Assembly: GCF_014174155.1 (NCBI RefSeq)
Contig: NZ_JABEQM010000001.1
Location: 1 to 64,000, forward strand
DNA length: 64,000 nucleotides
Direction of reading: 5' to 3'
Source: Gluconacetobacter tumulisoli
Lineage (GTDB): Bacteria; Pseudomonadota; Alphaproteobacteria; Acetobacterales; Acetobacteraceae
Below the pieces are notes generated by a model, which was not told the DNA's origin, ran no database searches, and saw only the letters and a list, made by a program, of their open reading frames with translations. Within the stretch, counting starts at the first letter, position 1; each line of letters opens with the position of its first letter. The position numbers were made by a program, and so were the translations under genes. This document shows, one piece after another, positions 60,085 to 64,000 of this stretch.

Positions 60085-61221
60085 TCAGATCCCCAGCGTG
60101 TTGGCGATGACGGCGAAGATCGCGTCCAGCGCGATGACGCCGACGATCCCGACCACCACCGCCCGTGTCGCCGCGACCCCGACGTCGGCCGCGCTGCGCC
60201 CGGCCCGCAGGCCGATGCGGCAGCTGGTCAGGCCGATCAGGGCGGCGAAGAAGATGCTCTTGACGAAACCGAATTCGAACTGGTTGAGGGCGATGGCATT
60301 GACCGTCTGGTGGAAATAGCCGGCCCCCGTCACCGTCAGCATGCCGATGGCCACGCAGAAGCCGCCCAGCATCCCGATCAGGCAGCCGTACAGGTACAGG
60401 AACGGCATGGTCAGGATCAGCGACAGGATCGACGGCAGGATCAGGTAGCTGGACACCGGAATGCCGAAGACGGTCAGCGCGTCGATTTCCTCGTTGCCCT
60501 GCATGGTGGCGATCCGCGCGGCATAGGCGCCGCCGGTGCGCCCGGCCATGATGATCGCAGTCATGACGGCCGACATCTCGCGCACCATGGCGATGCCGAC
60601 TAGGCTGGCGACATAGATGTCAGCGGCGAATTTGCGCAGTTGCACCGCGCCGACGAAGGCCAGGATGGCGCCGATCAGGAAATTGACGATGCTGACGATC
60701 AGCAGCGCCGACGGCCCGGCGTCGCGGACGTTGGACATCAGGTCCGTCATCCGCATCCGGCCGCGACCGGTGGCCGCCGCCAGGGCGCCGCGTGCGGTCT
60801 CGGCCCCCAGTTCGGTGACGGTTCCGATTTCGGTCAGGCTGTCCAGCGTGTAGGCGCCGACGGCCGTGACGGGCGCGAAGCCACGATGCGGCGGCGGTGG
60901 CGGCGGGGCGGCCTGTTCCGGCAGCAGATCCAGCAGTTTACGCGCCGAATCCGGCAGCGTGTCCGTGCGCAACGTCAGCCCGGCGCCGGTCGCCTGCTGT
61001 TTCAGGTCCCACAGGAAGCTGATCAGCGCAGTGTCCCACCGTCCCAGCGCCTCGGTCCGGAAGGTGATGTCCTGTCCCTTTTCCACCTGGCGCAGCGCGT
61101 CGGCGGGAAAGGGCGGGATCCGGCCATCCTGGGCGATCCATTCCCCGGACAGGACGATCACGTGACCGGACCCGTCGTTGTCCAGGTGCCATTCCGGCTG
61201 GCCGTGATCGGTCGTGTTCAC
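60085..61221 (-). CDS. mlaE: ABC transporter permease with STAS-like domain (MlaE-like)
   Basis: 378 residues from the GTG at 61221, chosen for GGAGAGG at suitable spacing; an in-frame ATG at 61287 has no such site. An N-terminal STAS-like region (about 1-110) is fused to the MlaE permease domain with about five membrane segments: IMAGRTGGAYAARIATMQ is the family motif, and ITCLIGL-like sequence ends in the C-terminal segment. It forms the membrane channel for lipid substrates with MlaF. The fused STAS replaces a separate MlaB subunit. Confidence 0.92.
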   Translation of the reverse strand: MNTTDHGQPEWHLDNDGSGHVIVLSGEWIAQDGRIPPFPADALRQVEKGQDITFRTEALGRWDTALISFLWDLKQQATGAGLTLRTDTLPDSARKLLDLLPEQAAPPPPPPHRGFAPVTAVGAYTLDSLTEIGTVTELGAETARGALAAATGRGRMRMTDLMSNVRDAGPSALLIVSIVNFLIGAILAFVGAVQLRKFAADIYVASLVGIAMVREMSAVMTAIIMAGRTGGAYAARIATMQGNEEIDALTVFGIPVSSYLILPSILSLILTMPFLYLYGCLIGMLGGFCVAIGMLTVTGAGYFHQTVNAIALNQFEFGFVKSIFFAALIGLTSCRIGLRAGRSAADVGVAATRAVVVGIVGVIALDAIFAVIANTLGI

Positions 61222-61334
61222 CAGCCTCTCCAATCGGTTCGGTCCTCCATCGGCACGATCAGTCTTCCATAACAGATGACCGGTCATCGGCAAGGCCGGC
61301 CGGCGCATGGCGCCCGACGCGCGGAAGCGGAGCG

Positions 61335-62414
61335 TCAGCGCGCCAGCGGGACCAGGACGCGCGCGTCGCCCGGGGGAACGGAGCGGCCTGTGCCGGCGGC
61401 GGCCAGGTCGTCCATGATGGTCCGGGCGACGGCCATGCGGTAATGGATGGGGTCCCAGAAATTGTCGCGCGATGCCGTCAGCGGCCCCGGGATGTCGAAA
61501 TCGATCACCAGAGTCCGGGCGCTGTCGCGGCCGATCGCGGCCACGGCCTGGCGGCAGGCGGCCCGCGTCGCGGCGACGACGCTGCCCGGCGCGCCCTGCA
61601 TGTCGCGCGCCGCGGGCGGGAACCACAGGATCTTGGTGGTGCCGGCGGGAATGGCATCGACCAACCGGCGCAGCATCGGCATCGAGAGCGGGGCGGCGGC
61701 CGGTCCCGTCGCCATGCGGCGGTCGATGTCCCAGCCCCGGAACAATTCGTCGACCCGGCGGGGATCGTACCGGTCGTCGGGGGGCACGAAGCTGGTATAG
61801 CCGTCGGAGCCATAGCGCTGGCGCTTGTGCCCGATCAGCCACATGAACTGGTTGGCGGCTTCCTGCACGGCATACAGGTTCATCATCTCCGCATAGCCGC
61901 GCCAGGGCGAGCCCTGGTACATCCAGTCGGGCATCGGCCGGTTGGGGCCGGAGATCGTGGCGGGAGAGGCGAAGCACCAGGCCGCGTCGATATCGATCAG
62001 CACGACATGCGGGGCCGTATGGTGGCGCAGGAACAGGCGCAGCAGCCGGTCCTGCTCCCACGGGGTGGCGCTGTTCATCGCCATGTTCGCCAGATGCGCG
62101 CCCAGCGGGGCGTCCATCACCGCCGGCTGCAGCAGGCGGCCGGTGGAGGTGCCGACCATGGCGGAGTCGAAGCGGTCGCTGCGCGCCAGCGACGGCATCG
62201 TATAGCGCGCGTTGGTCGAGATCGGAATCCGGTGCAGCGGCGGCGACAGCGGCAGCATGTCCCATGGATCGACCGTGGCGACGAACAGGAAGACGAACAG
62301 CCCCGCCCCGGCCAGGGTGGCGGCGAAGGTCAGGGCGAAGCGGCGCCAGGCATCGGGTCGCTGTCCCACCCGATGTCCGGGCGGCCCCTCAGAACTGGAA
62401 ATAGATGAACGCAT
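61335..62414 (-). CDS. SGNH-hydrolase-like membrane-anchored protein next to MBOAT
   Basis: 359 residues. One N-terminal membrane span (FALTFAATLAGAGLFVFLFV), then a periplasmic domain. Candidate SGNH residues are the Ser of AMVGTSTGR and the Asp-His pair in NFWDPIHY, as in AlgJ/AlgX/DltD-type partners of MBOAT acyltransferases. It probably transfers or handles acyl groups on an envelope glycan. The ATG overlaps the MBOAT gene by 26 bases. The family name is inferred from motif and neighbourhood. Confidence 0.75.
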   Translation of the reverse strand: MRSSISSSEGPPGHRVGQRPDAWRRFALTFAATLAGAGLFVFLFVATVDPWDMLPLSPPLHRIPISTNARYTMPSLARSDRFDSAMVGTSTGRLLQPAVMDAPLGAHLANMAMNSATPWEQDRLLRLFLRHHTAPHVVLIDIDAAWCFASPATISGPNRPMPDWMYQGSPWRGYAEMMNLYAVQEAANQFMWLIGHKRQRYGSDGYTSFVPPDDRYDPRRVDELFRGWDIDRRMATGPAAAPLSMPMLRRLVDAIPAGTTKILWFPPAARDMQGAPGSVVAATRAACRQAVAAIGRDSARTLVIDFDIPGPLTASRDNFWDPIHYRMAVARTIMDDLAAAGTGRSVPPGDARVLVPLAR

Positions 62415-63774
62415 CCGGAATCCGCCCCCCGATCAGCAGAAGCAGAAGCACGAAGGCGACGCCCGCCGGCACGGCCAGCAGCGGGGCGGGGCGCATCGCG
62501 AACACCGCAGCCTGCGACGACGGCCCGATCAGGGCCACCGCCAGCGCGATCCAGAACAGGGCGGCGTCGTGGATTTTCACGTGGCCCACGCCCTGCAGGC
62601 CCGACATGGCATGCAGCATCCGTGCGGCGGTCGGAAAATCGGGCGCGCGGAACAGGACCCAGCCCACGATGACGAACAGCATGGTCGCGCCCCAGGCCAC
62701 CGGCGTGGCCAGCCGGACGCCGCTCCCCGTCCGGATCCGCGTCCAGACATGGTTGACCGACAGGGCCGCGCCATGCAGCGCGCCCCAGGCCACGAAGGTC
62801 CATCCCGCGCCATGCCACAGGCCGCCCAGCATCATCGTCGCGACCAGGTTGGCGACCTGCCGCGCCGCGCCCTTCCGGTTGCCGCCCAGCGGGATGTAGA
62901 GGTAGTCGCGCAGGAAACGCGACAGCGTCATGTGCCAGCGCTGCCAGAAGATCCGGATGCTGGTCGCGCGATAGGGTGCGTCGAAATTGAACGGCAGGCG
63001 CAGCCCGAACAGCAGCGCCATGCCGATCGCCATGTCGGAATAGCCGGAAAAATCGAAGAAGATTTCCAAGCTGTAGGAAATCGCCGCCAGCCATCCCTGC
63101 GCCATGTTCAGGGCCGCGCCATGCGCCGCCTGGTCGAACAGGGGGTTGCAGATCTGCGCCAGGCTGTCGGCCAGGCCGGCCTTCTTCGCCAGCCCCAGCA
63201 GCAGCAGCATCGATCCGCGCGACAGGTTTTCCCACAGGGCGGGGCCGTGCGGGTCGTTTTCGAATTGCGGCACGATCTCGCTGTGCCGGACGATCGGGCC
63301 GGCGATCAGTTGCGGGAAGAAGGTGACGAATTCCAGGAAGTCCAGGACGCTGCGCACCGGCCGGCCGCCGCGCAGCAGGTCGGCGTGATAGGCGATCTTC
63401 TGGAACACGAAGAACGACACGCCCAATGGCAGGATGATCGCCCAGGCCGCGTGATGCCGTCCCAGGGCGGTCGCGATGCTGTCGGCGAAGAAGTTCGCAT
63501 ATTTGAAGAAGCCTAGGATCAGCAGGTTCAGCACCAGCCCCGCGACGGGCCAGATCCTCTGCCCGGTCGCCGCCCACGCGCGGCCCAGCCCCCAGTTGAC
63601 CAGCGTCAGCCCGACCAGCGCGGGGACGAAGCGCCAGTCCCACAGCCCGTAGAACACCAGCGACGCGCCCACCAGCACGACCTGCCGGGCCGTGCGGCGA
63701 CGGGCGCAGAAATGGAACAGGATCAGCGTGGCCGGCAGGAAGCCCAGCAGGAAGCCTTGGGTACTGAACAGCAT
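62389..63774 (-). CDS. MBOAT-family O-acyltransferase (AlgI-like)
   Basis: 461 residues with about 10 membrane segments. Family motifs include GLWDWRF, IAYHADLLRG, FFVFQKIAYH, FFDFSGYSDMAIGMALLFG and the catalytic-histidine region GGLWHGAGWTFVAWG. AlgI/DltB-like MBOATs move acetyl or other acyl groups across the inner membrane for transfer to a polysaccharide. The SGNH-like protein is encoded directly downstream. The upstream gene ends only 17 bases away. Confidence 0.92.
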   Translation of the reverse strand: MLFSTQGFLLGFLPATLILFHFCARRRTARQVVLVGASLVFYGLWDWRFVPALVGLTLVNWGLGRAWAATGQRIWPVAGLVLNLLILGFFKYANFFADSIATALGRHHAAWAIILPLGVSFFVFQKIAYHADLLRGGRPVRSVLDFLEFVTFFPQLIAGPIVRHSEIVPQFENDPHGPALWENLSRGSMLLLLGLAKKAGLADSLAQICNPLFDQAAHGAALNMAQGWLAAISYSLEIFFDFSGYSDMAIGMALLFGLRLPFNFDAPYRATSIRIFWQRWHMTLSRFLRDYLYIPLGGNRKGAARQVANLVATMMLGGLWHGAGWTFVAWGALHGAALSVNHVWTRIRTGSGVRLATPVAWGATMLFVIVGWVLFRAPDFPTAARMLHAMSGLQGVGHVKIHDAALFWIALAVALIGPSSQAAVFAMRPAPLLAVPAGVAFVLLLLLIGGRIPDAFIYFQF

Positions 63775-63791
63775 GTCGGCGCGGCGCGGCC

Positions 63792-64000
63792 CTATTGGTG
63801 CCGGAAGGTCACGACCAGCACGTCGCGATAGGCGGGGCGCGTGGGGTCGATCGGCCGGACGGCGGTGACCCCGTGATAGACCCGGTTGTCGTCGACCAGC
63901 GCCGCGTCCAGCGGTTCGGCCAGGATGAATTGGCCGACCTGCCGCCGATGCAGGTCGTGGATCGAGGTCTCGCCGCTGGCCACGTTCTCGCGCCGGACCA
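63792..64000 (-). CDS. 2OG-Fe dioxygenase family protein, C-terminal part (cut by window edge)
   Basis: The frame is open to the window end, giving about 69 residues. It contains VRRENVASGETSIHD, DAALVDDNRVYHGVTAV and AYRDVLVVTF, matching the C-terminal half of the 2OG-Fe dioxygenase family (PF10014): the His in VYHG binds iron and the Arg in AYRD binds 2-oxoglutarate. Some members hydroxylate free amino acids, others are uncharacterised. It is 17 bases upstream of the MBOAT gene and probably cotranscribed. Confidence 0.8.
   Translation of the reverse strand, partial: VRRENVASGETSIHDLHRRQVGQFILAEPLDAALVDDNRVYHGVTAVRPIDPTRPAYRDVLVVTFRHQ

Noticed and set aside
61222-61287. ATG at 61287 as the start of the MlaE-like gene
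   Set aside because: No ribosome binding site, whereas GTG at 61221 has GGAGAGG at good spacing and gives the STAS-like N-terminus directly.

Overview
The window is about 64 kb of GC-rich bacterial chromosome (roughly two thirds G+C by eye, strong G/C at third codon positions). It looks like an acetic acid bacterium (Acetobacteraceae, most likely Gluconacetobacter or a close relative). The clues are hopanoid and MEP-pathway genes side by side, an alphaproteobacterial SAM-II riboswitch before metZ, lactate/glycolate oxidase clusters, an OprB-type sugar porin, and many closely packed ATGA-overlapping operons. The genus is inference. I see no prophage, CRISPR array or intact insertion sequence.

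Layout. 0-3.4 kb: the start of dxs (leftward) diverges from hpnH, followed by a CorC/HlyC-type CBS membrane protein. 3.4-10.8 kb: lytic transglycosylase, uracil-DNA glycosylase, TPR protein, ispE, a small conserved-looking protein and a class A beta-lactamase. 10.8-19.9 kb: an SDR-like protein with no catalytic triad, a YqaA membrane protein, an OmpR/EnvZ-type two-component pair with a Met-rich sensor, a PRC-barrel protein, an MFS transporter, cysteine synthase divergent from a rhodanese, and a DUF2272 lipoprotein. 20-28.8 kb: aldo/keto reductase, then lutABC (leftward) divergent from glcDEF (rightward), two iron-sulfur/flavin oxidase systems for L-lactate and glycolate. 28.8-33.3 kb: a lower-GC block with DUF4142, two orphan lipoproteins and a D-aminoacylase-like amidohydrolase, probably acquired. 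33.7-42.7 kb: zinc alcohol dehydrogenase, a Na+/H+ antiporter coupled to a small His-rich exported protein, a cbpA-cbpM chaperone operon led by a 52-residue ORF, and an Aae-type aromatic-acid efflux operon (FUSC, DUF1656, HlyD). 43-50 kb: an SbcCD-like nuclease/ATPase pair, an OprB porin, MoaB and a PfpI protein. 50-54 kb: a secreted two-POTRA protein, folE, apaG, metZ with its SAM-II riboswitch, and tRNA-Gly(CCC). 54-64 kb: an exported adenosine deaminase coupled to a periplasmic purine nucleoside protein, then a leftward run of a 2OG-Fe dioxygenase (cut by the window end), MBOAT acyltransferase, SGNH-like protein and a complete Mla-type lipid transport set (MlaE, MlaF, MlaD, lipoprotein).

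How the genes fit together: dxs, ispE and hpnH supply and use isoprenoid precursors for hopanoids. The envelope theme continues with Mla, MBOAT, transglycosylase and many lipoproteins. cysK, rhodanese and metZ serve sulfur amino-acid metabolism. lutABC and glcDEF feed electrons from hydroxy acids into the respiratory chain.

The most interesting non-coding signal is a family of intergenic palindromic elements, at least seven full or partial copies, usually right after a stop codon. They share a core, but each full copy has its own self-complementary end arms. A second signal is a promoter-like AT-rich stretch followed by a strong terminator with no ORF between them (about 20.02-20.15 kb), a candidate small RNA.
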